Below, one piece after another: positions 6,897-14,013 of a stretch of 14,013 bases of DNA. A model generated the notes under the pieces. That model ran no database searches, had not been told where the DNA came from, and saw only the letters and a program-made list of their open reading frames with translations. The DNA lies in NCBI GenBank assembly GCA_026397695.1, contig JAPLUJ010000486.1:1-14013 (forward strand). Reading direction: 5' to 3'. Within the stretch, counting starts at the first letter, position 1, and the number at the start of each line of letters is the position of its first letter. The position numbers and the translations under genes are program-made. The stretch comes from Verrucomicrobiota bacterium. Lineage in GTDB: Bacteria > Verrucomicrobiota > Verrucomicrobiia > Verrucomicrobiales > Akkermansiaceae.

Positions 6897-9434
6897 TCAC
6901 CTGCTCCTAGCGGACACTACCGCCACCGCATCCCAGACCGCGGCAAAATTCCCGGGCGCAAAGGTGAGTTCAATCCGCACGATTTTGTTCTCTGGCAATG
7001 CAAGCTTGATGCCACACGGCCGGGCACTATCGACCGCATTGCCGGCATCCTGACCGTCCATCCTGGCGGACTGGATGCGCACGCCGGGCGGCAGTTGCAA
7101 GGTGACGGTTTGTGGTTGACCGCTTGTTAGGTTCAAGCTGACCTTGCCGTCCGGAATGTCCCATTGCAATTTCTCAACCTGGATCCTGCCGCGCACCAGG
7201 ACACCCTTGATGGAACCTTGCGGCCATTCCCTGGGAATCGCGGGTAGCAGGTCCACGGTGTCATTCCAGGCGAATATCAGCGCGTTGTTGAGCACATCGG
7301 GGATCGTGCCGACCGGGTCGAAGCCAAAACCATTGAGGCCCGGCCAGTAGGAGATCATGAAACTCGGATAGACATAACGACGGGTGGTCATCCGTTCCAA
7401 CACATCATAAACCACATCGCTCCTGCCAAGACGGGCGGCGCACTGACCCTGGTTCATCATGCCGTGGGTGATGTGATTGCTGTTAGAGTTCGCAGCGTTC
7501 CACAGCCAGTGCTTGGTCTTCTGTTCGAAAGCCAACCCGCTTGCTTGCCACAACCCGGGCGTCCGGTCCCTGGAAAACTCACAGAACTGATAGAGCGGGA
7601 GGAAATGCGAGTGGTGACGCTGGTTGTAATCCTCTCCAATACCGGACCACGACCATTCCTGGAGTTCGCCGCGTTCGTTGCACAGGTACGGCGGCATCTT
7701 GTCGAGCATGGCCTGCCACTGCGGCAGCTTGTCCTGGTCGCTGCCCAGCACCTTGCAGGCAGCTATCAAGGTAGCGAACACATTTTTCGCGATGGCAATG
7801 TCAAAGGTCGTGTTGGCGCTCATGCCGTGTTCCGGCGAGTAACCCATGTAGAAACGGAATTTCCCACTGGCATCCTCGGTGCCTGATAGAAAATCCTCGT
7901 AAAAAACGGCGATCTCCTTCGCCATGGGAACGAAGCGTTCGGCAAGGAATTTCCGGTCACCTGTAAATTGATAGTAGTCGTAGTAGAAATGCAGCATCCA
8001 GCCCGCGAGACCGATGGCGCACTGCTCGCCCGGCCATTCGCCACCCCAGTGCACCAACAGGCAGTTGTCGGAGGCACGGGTATTGGACACGGCACCGCGA
8101 AAGCCATAGATTTTTTTGGCGTTGAGACGCCAGTCGGGCATCCAGGAATCCACCAGGTTGAAGTAGGAATGCATGAATTCCGGCATATTGCAACTCATCA
8201 TGGACTGCACTTCCAGTTGCAGATTTGAGTCCGTGGTATAGTCACCGCTCCAGGCGGGACTCCACGTGCCGGACCAAATCCCTTGGAGGTTGGGCGGGGT
8301 GTCGCCGGTGCTGCAAATGATGAGATGTCGGCAACCGTTGTAGAGGCGTTCGGCAAGGGCCTTGGGCATCTTGTTTTCCTTCGCGGCGCGGGCCAGCAGT
8401 TCTTCGGACGTGATCTGGCGGTCTTGGCCGCCGCCGAGGTCGATGGCCACCCTGCCATACAACATGCCATGCGCTTTGGCGTGCGGGGCTAACAGCACCG
8501 CGTAATCGGCAGACAGCCCGGATAGGAATTTTTTCATTTCGGGTAACGGGTTCGCCTGCCGCAGATCCCGATAGATGGAATTCTCGGGCGACGAAGTCCA
8601 CGCTTCACTTTGCGTCCTGGGCAGTGGCTCTTTCCAACGCTTCACCTGCAAGATCATCACCAGGCTGTCGGCGCCGCGAATCGAGAGCTTGTCATTGTTG
8701 ACCGACATTTCACCGCCGGACGGGATCACGCGGATGAGGTTGTCATAGCCGCCCTTGCCTTTGAGATATGTGTTATGTGCGGTCAACCAACCGGCCTCTG
8801 CGGACAACTCGCTCTTCACCAGTGGATGACTGACCTGCATCGCAACCTCGCAGTCCACCTTGCCTTTGGGGCCGGTGAGCGACAGGACAACCACATCATC
8901 CGTCCGCGAGACAAAAAGTTTGCGGGACCACTCGCCCTCGGCATTGGACCAGCAAACTTGCAGTTCGCCCGTGGCGAAATTCTCGGTCATCCGGTAATCG
9001 GTAAATGATTCGGATTTTTCCTTCATCTTCAATTGCAGGAAACAGGCCGGGTGGAGCGGATCGGTTTGCACCAACGCATGACCGCATTTCTCCAGCATCA
9101 GTTGATGCACGCGGGCCGGACCGTCCTTGCCCGCGGCCAGACCGGCCTGCTTGAACTCATCGCGGAATCCTGATAGATCCGGCAGGATCTCCTTGGAACC
9201 CATGGGCAGATAGAGTTTGCCCGTGATGACCAGCGACTCGTCCCACGGGTTGCCGCACATGATGACTCCCATGTTGCCATTGCCCGTCAGGAACCCGGAA
9301 GTCCAGTCCTTGAGAGGAACGGTGGATACCGCCGAGTGTTCGATGTCCGGGATGCCGCCAGGCGGTTGCGCCGCCGACAGGCAAATGGTGCAAATGCTTG
9401 TGAGAATTGTTAGGTGGAGGAGGTGTGTTTTCAT
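6897..9434 (-). CDS. Secreted GH95-like glycoside hydrolase (alpha-L-fucosidase / alpha-L-galactosidase family)
   Basis: An 845-aa protein with a signal peptide (MKTHLLHLTILTSICTICLS, cleavage near SAA). GH95 inverting enzymes remove L-fucose or L-galactose from oligosaccharide ends. Family features are the N-terminal sandwich start (WTSGFLTGNGNMGVIMCG), the (alpha/alpha)6-barrel phrase PNLQGIWSGTWSPAWSGDYT, the SPEHG motif (Glu535, matching the position I recall as general acid in bifidobacterial AfcA), Asp706 in GFGFDP (aligning to the FQIDGNFG aspartate), and the C-terminal LLPAIPREWPQGSIKGV. Where typical members carry Asn-x-Asn after Tyr-Thr-Thr, this protein has Asp402-Ser-Asn404, so one of the two active-site Asn is changed. 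The start ATG 9434 has GGAG 7 nt upstream and begins the signal peptide; the open frame continues to 9533 but is not needed. It is divergent from the GH127-like gene. Fold family is well supported, exact substrate not. Confidence 0.85.
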   Translation of the reverse strand: MKTHLLHLTILTSICTICLSAAQPPGGIPDIEHSAVSTVPLKDWTSGFLTGNGNMGVIMCGNPWDESLVITGKLYLPMGSKEILPDLSGFRDEFKQAGLAAGKDGPARVHQLMLEKCGHALVQTDPLHPACFLQLKMKEKSESFTDYRMTENFATGELQVCWSNAEGEWSRKLFVSRTDDVVVLSLTGPKGKVDCEVAMQVSHPLVKSELSAEAGWLTAHNTYLKGKGGYDNLIRVIPSGGEMSVNNDKLSIRGADSLVMILQVKRWKEPLPRTQSEAWTSSPENSIYRDLRQANPLPEMKKFLSGLSADYAVLLAPHAKAHGMLYGRVAIDLGGGQDRQITSEELLARAAKENKMPKALAERLYNGCRHLIICSTGDTPPNLQGIWSGTWSPAWSGDYTTDSNLQLEVQSMMSCNMPEFMHSYFNLVDSWMPDWRLNAKKIYGFRGAVSNTRASDNCLLVHWGGEWPGEQCAIGLAGWMLHFYYDYYQFTGDRKFLAERFVPMAKEIAVFYEDFLSGTEDASGKFRFYMGYSPEHGMSANTTFDIAIAKNVFATLIAACKVLGSDQDKLPQWQAMLDKMPPYLCNERGELQEWSWSGIGEDYNQRHHSHFLPLYQFCEFSRDRTPGLWQASGLAFEQKTKHWLWNAANSNSNHITHGMMNQGQCAARLGRSDVVYDVLERMTTRRYVYPSFMISYWPGLNGFGFDPVGTIPDVLNNALIFAWNDTVDLLPAIPREWPQGSIKGVLVRGRIQVEKLQWDIPDGKVSLNLTSGQPQTVTLQLPPGVRIQSARMDGQDAGNAVDSARPCGIKLALPENKIVRIELTFAPGNFAAVWDAVAVVSARSR

Positions 9435-9648
9435 GATGGACTCCGATTGGGAAAGGAGTGCATTTCCACCCGTGCGTTGAAGAATAGGGCCGTTCATTAC
9501 GGATCTGAACCTACACGATCTTGCACGACACATGGTGTGAATCCAGCACCAATGTGCCTCGGGACGGTTCTAAAAAGCCACGTGCCCCGATGTTGCTTCA
9601 GCAAAATGATTGCCCTGCGGCTCCGCCGGGGTGAGACTGCGTTCCGCT

Positions 9649-9679
9649 TGCGGGTGGCTCCAGAATGGAGCAACCCGCA
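9649..9679 (+). promoter_or_regulatory. Strong hairpin in the leader of the GH127-like gene
   Basis: A 13-bp inverted repeat with one mismatch (arms 9649-9661 and 9667-9679, core GGGTGGCTCC / GGAGCAACCC) around the 5-nt loop AGAAT. It ends 31 nt before ATG 9711. No T-run follows, so it is not a standard terminator. It could affect transcript stability or translation. The remaining 276-bp divergent spacer between the GH95-like and GH127-like genes also has a CACGTG at 9580-9585, but no promoter I can defend. Confidence 0.4.
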
Positions 9680-9710
9680 TGATGAACCGCATCGATTCAT
9701 CCCCACAGCC

Positions 9711-11999
9711 ATGACAAAATTCCCACCGTTCTTTCTGTGCCTTGCCGCCATCGCAGCCGCGTCCCCCATGCAACCGTTCCCCTTGTCGCAAGTGCGCCTC
9801 GGCGACGGCATCTTCAAAGACAGCATGGACGTCAACCGCCGCGTGCTCGATGAAATCGGTGTGGAGCGTGCCCTCTATTGCTTTCGCTTCAACGCCAAGC
9901 TGCCCACCGGCGATGCGAAACCACTGGCCAGTTGGGCAACGCCCGAACCTAACGGAGCCTTCCCCGGATTTTACGAAAGCCACTATCTGTCCGCCATTTC
10001 CCTGATGTCCGCCCAGACCGGCGATGCCAAATTGCGCGAGCAGGTGAATTACATGGTCGCGGAATTGGCGAAGTGCCAGCAGGCGCTTGGCGGCACCTAT
10101 CTGTTTGCCTCGCCGCAGGAGGAATTCGATCCGAAGCGCCTCGACGGCGTGGTTTGGTACCGGATGCACAAACTGATGGAAGGTTTGTTAGCGGCCCACC
10201 GTCACGCGGGCAACGCCGAGGCGCTGGTAGTACTCAACAAACTGGCGGATTGGATCGACGCCAAAATGAAGACTTATGGAGACCAACTTGAAGCCGTGAA
10301 AAAAGTCGAATACGGCGGCATGACGGAAGCCTTGGAAAACCTATATTCCATCACCAAAAATCCGCGCCACCATGAGATGGCCATCGCATGGGAACAACGC
10401 GCACTCATGCTCGACCGTTTTCACAAACATGAGGATTTCACCGAACACGCCAACACCCTGCTGGCAAAAATGGTCGGCGCCGCACGCATCGCCGAAGTCG
10501 GAAAAGACGAATACCACCGGGTGGCGTGCGAGAATTTCTGGGACCTCGTCGCAGGCTCTGGTCAAAAAACCTACGCCACCGGCGGCACCAGCGTCCATGA
10601 GGGCATGCCCGGCGTCAAAGCACTGGCCAACACCCAGTCGCGCATGGCGCAGGAAACGTGCGTAAGCTACAACCTGCTCAAGGTCACGCGCAGTTTGTTC
10701 CATCTAACTGGAGATCCGAAATACCTCGATTACTACGAACGCTCACTGTTCAATGCGATCCTTGGCAGCCAGGACCCGGAGAGCGGTTGGAAAACCTACT
10801 ATCAACCGTTGAATGCGAACACCCTGAAGGATTTCCGCTCGCACCTGACAGGCTGCTACTGCTGCAACGGCACTGGCTTGGAAAACCCGTCGCAATACGG
10901 CAACACAATCTATTCCCATGACGATGCCGGCATCCGCGTGAATTTGTTCATCGCTTCCACCGTCGAGTGGCCGGAAAAAGGCCTCCAACTCAAACAAACC
11001 ACCCGCTTCCCCGAAGAGGACACGAGCACCTGGATCGTGCAGGCCAAACAAGCGGTGGCACTGGAAATCGGCATCCGCGTGCCGGCATGGTGCACCAAGG
11101 GCTTCGCCATCGCGGTCAACGGAACGGCCCAAACCATCGATGCCAAGCCGGGAAGTTATGCGGTGATCAAGCGTACCTGGAAGTCCGGCGACCGCATCGC
11201 TTGCAAGCTGCCAATGTCATTCACCACCTATCCGATGCCCGACAAACAAACCCAACTCGCGTTCCTGTATGGCCCGCTGGTGATGGTCGGCGACGGCGCA
11301 CGGCCGTGGCTCGGCGAATTGGTCGGCGATCCGGCCGGATCTAACAACTGGCTCCACCAGCTCGATGCCTGGTTCACCCCGGTGAAAAGCGCAAAACTCC
11401 ACTTCACCGCCCGCGACGGAGCCGGACGCACGCTGCGCTTCAAGCCATACTATCAGGTCGGCGGCGAACAATTCTTCACCGGCTACTGGGATATCGTGAA
11501 GACATCCACGATGCAGGACGACCACAACCTGGCCTTGGGCAAGCGGACGATTTGCTCCTCCCCCAATCCTCCGGGCGTCAACGTGGAATGCTTCATGCGC
11601 TCGGGTAAGGCGGTGGACGGCCAATACGGCGGTTCGGACGATTGGTATGTCAAATGGTTCCCTAACGGCATGGCTCCGCAATGGATCACCGTGGACCTCG
11701 GCCAGGAATGCAACATCACCGGCACCGAATGGTTCCTTGCCGACGAGGATATCAAGGATAAAGTCGCCTACTCCTACACCGTGGAATCCTCCATCGACAA
11801 CCAGGCATGGAAAATCTATGACGACCAATCATCTAACAAGAAAGCCGCGAGGTCATATCCGCACACCGGCGCGGTGAAGGCCCGCTACATGAAACTCACC
11901 CTGCTGACCCCTACCGGCGGCAAGGAACCGCAAATCCGCCCGAAGCTCGCCGAGTTCAAGATCTACGGATCTCCCGCAGCACCCACAGAACGGCGCTGA
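9711..11999 (+). CDS. Secreted GH127/DUF1680-like hydrolase with C-terminal F5/8 type C domain
   Basis: A 762-aa protein with a signal peptide (MTKFPPFFLCLAAIAAASPM, cleavage near AAA-S). GH127-type enzymes such as bifidobacterial HypBA1 are retaining beta-L-arabinofuranosidases that use a zinc-bound cysteine as nucleophile; some members cleave other sugars (aceric acid in rhamnogalacturonan II). The metal/nucleophile set is visible: Glu315 and Cys317 in QETCVSYN, and Cys384-Cys385 in GCYCCNGTG, with Glu297 in VHEGMP as candidate acid/base. An extra Cys382 precedes the pair, and the usual Cys-Cys-Pro is Cys-Cys-Asn. From about residue 605 to 755 (NLALGKRTICSS to LAEFKIYG) lies a discoidin/F5-8C fold, probably carbohydrate-binding. 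The start is the ATG that opens the signal peptide; no strong ribosome site. Divergent from GH95, so the two may share control. Family secure; substrate inferred. Confidence 0.85.
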   Translation: MTKFPPFFLCLAAIAAASPMQPFPLSQVRLGDGIFKDSMDVNRRVLDEIGVERALYCFRFNAKLPTGDAKPLASWATPEPNGAFPGFYESHYLSAISLMSAQTGDAKLREQVNYMVAELAKCQQALGGTYLFASPQEEFDPKRLDGVVWYRMHKLMEGLLAAHRHAGNAEALVVLNKLADWIDAKMKTYGDQLEAVKKVEYGGMTEALENLYSITKNPRHHEMAIAWEQRALMLDRFHKHEDFTEHANTLLAKMVGAARIAEVGKDEYHRVACENFWDLVAGSGQKTYATGGTSVHEGMPGVKALANTQSRMAQETCVSYNLLKVTRSLFHLTGDPKYLDYYERSLFNAILGSQDPESGWKTYYQPLNANTLKDFRSHLTGCYCCNGTGLENPSQYGNTIYSHDDAGIRVNLFIASTVEWPEKGLQLKQTTRFPEEDTSTWIVQAKQAVALEIGIRVPAWCTKGFAIAVNGTAQTIDAKPGSYAVIKRTWKSGDRIACKLPMSFTTYPMPDKQTQLAFLYGPLVMVGDGARPWLGELVGDPAGSNNWLHQLDAWFTPVKSAKLHFTARDGAGRTLRFKPYYQVGGEQFFTGYWDIVKTSTMQDDHNLALGKRTICSSPNPPGVNVECFMRSGKAVDGQYGGSDDWYVKWFPNGMAPQWITVDLGQECNITGTEWFLADEDIKDKVAYSYTVESSIDNQAWKIYDDQSSNKKAARSYPHTGAVKARYMKLTLLTPTGGKEPQIRPKLAEFKIYGSPAAPTERR

Positions 12000-12015
12000 C
12001 GCGATCAATTACAGG

Positions 12016-12037
12016 CAGCGCTCTATGCACCGCGCTG
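12016..12037. repeat. Short inverted repeat after the GH127-like gene
   Basis: CAGCGC (12016-12021) and GCGCTG (12032-12037) with a 10-nt loop; a third GCGCTG sits in the last codons of the gene (11993-11998). It could be a weak 3' hairpin, but no T-run follows directly. The first T-rich stretch (12087-12105) is 50 nt away. Confidence 0.2.
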
Positions 12038-12092
12038 ACTTGCATGGGTATCTCATTCTCCCGGACACTTCACTATACAGGGGCTCTTTTTT

Positions 12093-12105
12093 CGTGTCTC
12101 TTTTT
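12093..12105 (+). repeat. Left copy of a C(C/G)TGTC(C/T)CTTTTT motif flanking the transposase
   Basis: CGTGTCTCTTTTT matches 11 of 13 bases of CCTGTCCCTTTTT at 13311-13323, in the same orientation. The two copies lie just outside the two ends of the RAYT-type gene, 31 nt from its 3' end and 55 nt from its 5' end. Low-complexity T content makes chance likeness possible. Confidence 0.3.
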
Positions 12106-12136
12106 ACGAATCCAAGCGACCTCACGATGCATGACA

Positions 12137-13255
12137 TCACCCGATCCACTGGTGCAAATCCCGCGCACTCCACAGCATTCCCGCTGCCGCCGCGCCATTG
12201 CCACGCATCTTGCGCGCACCGTCCTTGCGCCGCGAGCCAAAGCGCTCGCGCGCTCCCGCAAACGCCTCGTTCACGAATTCCCGGCTGCCAATCACCGCGC
12301 CATCCGTGAAATATCGCACCCGGCAGCGTAACATTTTCCCAAACGGAATTTCTCCCAATCGTCTATCAGAAAATGCTTGTGCTCTTTCCTGTTCCTGTTT
12401 CGCTTCCTCGGCGCTCATCCCCTTGCGCGTCCGTTGCACTGCGGTTTCCCCGCTCCGGCCCACCCGCGCCTCCATCCTCTCGACCGCTCCAGCTAACAAA
12501 ATCTTCCGGTATTCGCGAGATACATCGTGTGCCCACAGATCCGCATCCGCCGTCACCCCCTGATGTGCCCGCATCGCCCGCACCAGGCCGCCACGCGCTT
12601 TCCTGCCATTGCCCTTGGCTCCGCCGCCGCTTGCCTCCCCATAACTGCTCCACCGGTAATCCGCCGGCTCTTTCACCATCCCCGCGCGCACCGGATTGAG
12701 GTCGATGTAGGCCGCCATCGTCTTGCACGCCACACCGTCCTCGACGATCACGCTCTTGAAGCGGTGCTCCCACAGACGGCCCGTGCGCTGGTGGATCCGG
12801 TTGTGCCATTGTGTGTAGCGTTGCATGAAGCCCTTCATGAACTCACTCAAATCATGCATCCGGTAGGTGAACCGCTCGTGAATACGCTCCGCCAGCGAGA
12901 TCCCGGCCATGCCCGCCCGGATCTTTTTCCGCGCTTCTTTCAACTCCACGGCCACTTCTTCCACCTGCGCCTCGTGGTGAATCGCGTGCAACCGCTTCAG
13001 CAACTCATCGTCTGATAGCCCGCCTGCCACCATCGGCGTGACCTCCAGCAGAATATGAAAGTGATTGGACATGAAACAGTAGGCAAGAACCCGGCAACCC
13101 GAAAAATTCTCATACATCCGCATGAACATCCGCATTTGTTCCCGCTCCAAATCCCCAAACACAAACTCCCGGTTCACCGCCCGGCTGATACAGTGATAGA
13201 TCACCGGCTTAGGCGACTCCAATCTCGGCGGAATAATCCAGCGTGCGCGTCTCAT
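12137..13255 (-). CDS. RAYT/Y1-type (IS200-like) transposase
   Basis: A 372-aa single-strand DNA transposase of the REP-associated tyrosine transposase (RAYT) kind. It carries the HUH motif His65-Phe-His67 in MSNHFHILLEV, the candidate catalytic Tyr147 in FMQRYTQWHNR, and the family phrases GRLWEHRFKSVIVED, AAYIDLNPVRAGMV and DYRWSSYGEA. The opening RRARWIIPPRL and YHCISRAVNREFVFGD are typical of verrucomicrobial copies. It is longer than many RAYTs, with a basic C-terminal tail of about 130 residues. The frame is intact. The ATG at 13253-13255 starts the conserved N-terminus. RAYTs usually stand alone and act on nearby REP-like hairpins; such a hairpin is present 48 nt upstream at 13303-13323. 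It separates the GH127-like gene from the acetylesterase-like gene and may have entered the hydrolase cluster. Family very likely; current activity unknown. Confidence 0.88.
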   Translation of the reverse strand: MRRARWIIPPRLESPKPVIYHCISRAVNREFVFGDLEREQMRMFMRMYENFSGCRVLAYCFMSNHFHILLEVTPMVAGGLSDDELLKRLHAIHHEAQVEEVAVELKEARKKIRAGMAGISLAERIHERFTYRMHDLSEFMKGFMQRYTQWHNRIHQRTGRLWEHRFKSVIVEDGVACKTMAAYIDLNPVRAGMVKEPADYRWSSYGEASGGGAKGNGRKARGGLVRAMRAHQGVTADADLWAHDVSREYRKILLAGAVERMEARVGRSGETAVQRTRKGMSAEEAKQEQERAQAFSDRRLGEIPFGKMLRCRVRYFTDGAVIGSREFVNEAFAGARERFGSRRKDGARKMRGNGAAAAGMLWSARDLHQWIG

Positions 13256-13302
13256 GATGTGCGCAGCATACCCCCGCCTCCCGCCAGCGCAAGCATAATC
13301 CT

Positions 13303-13323
13303 AAAAAGGGCCTGTCCCTTTTT
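13303..13323. repeat. Perfect hairpin AAAAAGGG-CCTGT-CCCTTTTT upstream of the transposase
   Basis: Two perfect 8-bp arms (13303-13310, 13316-13323) around a 5-nt loop. GGGACAGG / CCTGTCCC sequences flanked by A/T runs recur, as I recall, next to RAYT-type genes in several phyla, so this is a candidate REP-like recognition hairpin. Because it is symmetrical with a T-run on either strand, it could also end transcription in either direction. Confidence 0.55.
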
Positions 13324-13350
13324 GATCGATGGGCGATCGCAATTAATTAT

Positions 13351-13357
13351 CGTACGT
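13351..13357. promoter_or_regulatory. Second CGTACGT motif, upstream of the acetylesterase-like gene
   Basis: CGTACGT preceded by the AT-rich AATTAATTAT, 64 nt before ATG 13422; see the similar site at 3991. A small inverted repeat GATCG-5 nt-CGATC lies at 13324-13338. Possible promoter/operator region, by position only. Confidence 0.2.
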
Positions 13358-13421
13358 GGTGAAAGAACCGCAACTTCGGGGTCGTAGATGATAGCGATCT
13401 GCAAGCTCTGATCCAACCGAT

Positions 13422-14013
13422 ATGAAAACCAATCCATCCGCCAACCAACGCCACAAGGTCCACCTGATCCTGTCCGCCGCCATCGTTCTCACAGCCATGC
13501 CCGCCACGGCGGACGTGCGCCTGCCAAAGATTTTCACCGACGACATGATGCTGCAACGGGATCTGCCGGTGCGCGTTTGGGGCTGGGCCGATGCCGACGA
13601 GGAGGTGAGCGTGTCGCTGGCCGGCAAATCAGCCAAGGCCAAGCCGGACGCGCAAGGCCAGTGGTCGCTCGAATTGCCAGTCATCAAGACGGGCGACAAC
13701 CTGGAGTTGACCGTCAAGGGCAAAAACACCCTGACGTTGAAGAACATCCTGGTCGGGGACATCTGGGTGTGCTCCGGCCAATCCAACATGGAGTGGTCTC
13801 TTGGCAGGTGCCTGGGTGCCGCGGATGACATCAAAACCGCGGATTTTCCCAAGATCCGCCGCATCAAGTTCAATCACGTGCAGTCAGACAAACCGGAATC
13901 CGACGCGCCGACCTCAACCCCGTGGCAGGTCTGCTCGCCGACCACGGCGGGGGGCTTTACCGCAACGGGTTTCTATTTCGCCCGTGAAATCCACCAGAAA
14001 ACCGGCGTCCCCA
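13422..14013 (+). CDS. Sialate O-acetylesterase-like SGNH hydrolase (3' end outside window)
   Basis: The first 197 residues are visible. A signal peptide covers about residues 1-30 (cleavage near ATA-D after HKVHLILSAAIVLTAMPATA). Next comes VRLPKIFTDDMMLQRDLPVR, a beta-sandwich of about 70 residues, then the hallmark GDIWVCSGQSNMEW, in which Ser121 of GQSN is the expected nucleophile of the SASA/DUF303 family. The visible part ends soon after the FTATGFYFAREIH phrase usual for the family; the Asp-x-x-His block lies beyond the window edge. Members remove O-acetyl groups from sialic acids or, in plant-polymer gene clusters, from pectin and xylan sugars; the latter suits the GH95 and GH127 neighbours. 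The start was chosen because it opens the signal peptide; no strong ribosome binding site. Confidence 0.85.
   Translation, partial: MKTNPSANQRHKVHLILSAAIVLTAMPATADVRLPKIFTDDMMLQRDLPVRVWGWADADEEVSVSLAGKSAKAKPDAQGQWSLELPVIKTGDNLELTVKGKNTLTLKNILVGDIWVCSGQSNMEWSLGRCLGAADDIKTADFPKIRRIKFNHVQSDKPESDAPTSTPWQVCSPTTAGGFTATGFYFAREIHQKTGVP

Noticed and set aside
9435..9533. N-terminal extension of the GH95-like ORF
   Set aside because: The signal peptide starts at ATG 9434, which has a GGAG upstream; the added residues are Arg/Ser-rich and not secretory.
9414..9710. N-terminal extension of the GH127-like ORF
   Set aside because: It would place the signal peptide about 99 residues inside the protein and overlap the start of the divergent gene.
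12087..12105. T-rich stretch as a rho-independent terminator for the GH127-like gene
   Set aside because: No stable GC-rich stem directly precedes the T-runs; the nearest inverted repeat is about 50 nt upstream.
12025..12331. Two overlapping + strand ORFs of 94-95 aa
   Set aside because: Mostly antisense to the transposase C-terminus, with low-complexity Arg/Ala/Pro composition and no start signal.
12527..13015. A 162-aa + strand ORF
   Set aside because: Shadow of the transposase, whose HUH and Tyr motifs show the true coding strand.

Overview
The window looks like a chromosomal piece of a member of Verrucomicrobiota: moderately GC-rich, start codons with poor Shine-Dalgarno sequences, many secreted carbohydrate-active enzymes without a SusC/SusD pair, and a RAYT-type transposase of the kind common in that phylum. 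The phylum call is inferred from gene content and style, not from a marker gene.

Layout. (1) 1-1223: a fragment of a BamA/Omp85 POTRA domain reads in from the left edge on the + strand. Near 129-154 it abuts the 3'-truncated end of a HerA/FtsK-superfamily ATPase gene on the - strand. Both genes lose their 3' ends at the same point, so this is a rearrangement or an assembly/amplification chimera. Two very short - strand ORFs lie just upstream of the ATPase. (2) 1224-3900: a tight + strand set with a uroporphyrinogen-decarboxylase/corrinoid-methyltransferase-like protein, an NCS1-like permease 20 nt downstream, and a 57-aa two-helix membrane protein that overlaps the permease stop by 4 nt. (3) 4034-6889: a large secreted protein with a TIM-barrel glycoside hydrolase look, in no family I can name securely. 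(4) 6897-9434 on the - strand: a secreted GH95-like enzyme (alpha-L-fucosidase/alpha-L-galactosidase family), convergent with the previous gene with only 7 nt between stops. (5) 9711-11999: a GH127/DUF1680-like enzyme with its cysteine-metal site and a C-terminal F5/8 type C (discoidin) domain, divergent from GH95; a strong hairpin lies in its leader. (6) 12137-13255 on the - strand: a RAYT/Y1-type transposase with related short motifs in direct orientation on both sides. (7) 13422-14013: the N-terminal part of a secreted sialate O-acetylesterase-like protein, cut by the window edge.

Working together. GH95, GH127, the unassigned hydrolase and the SGNH-type acetylesterase are all predicted to be exported. 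They fit stepwise removal of L-fucose/L-galactose, L-arabinofuranose and O-acetyl groups from a branched plant or algal polysaccharide (pectin or arabinogalactan side chains are possible). The methyltransferase, permease and small membrane protein look like a separate uptake-plus-demethylation or decarboxylation module whose substrate cannot be read from the sequence. No rRNA, tRNA, CRISPR array or convincing rho-independent terminator was found.
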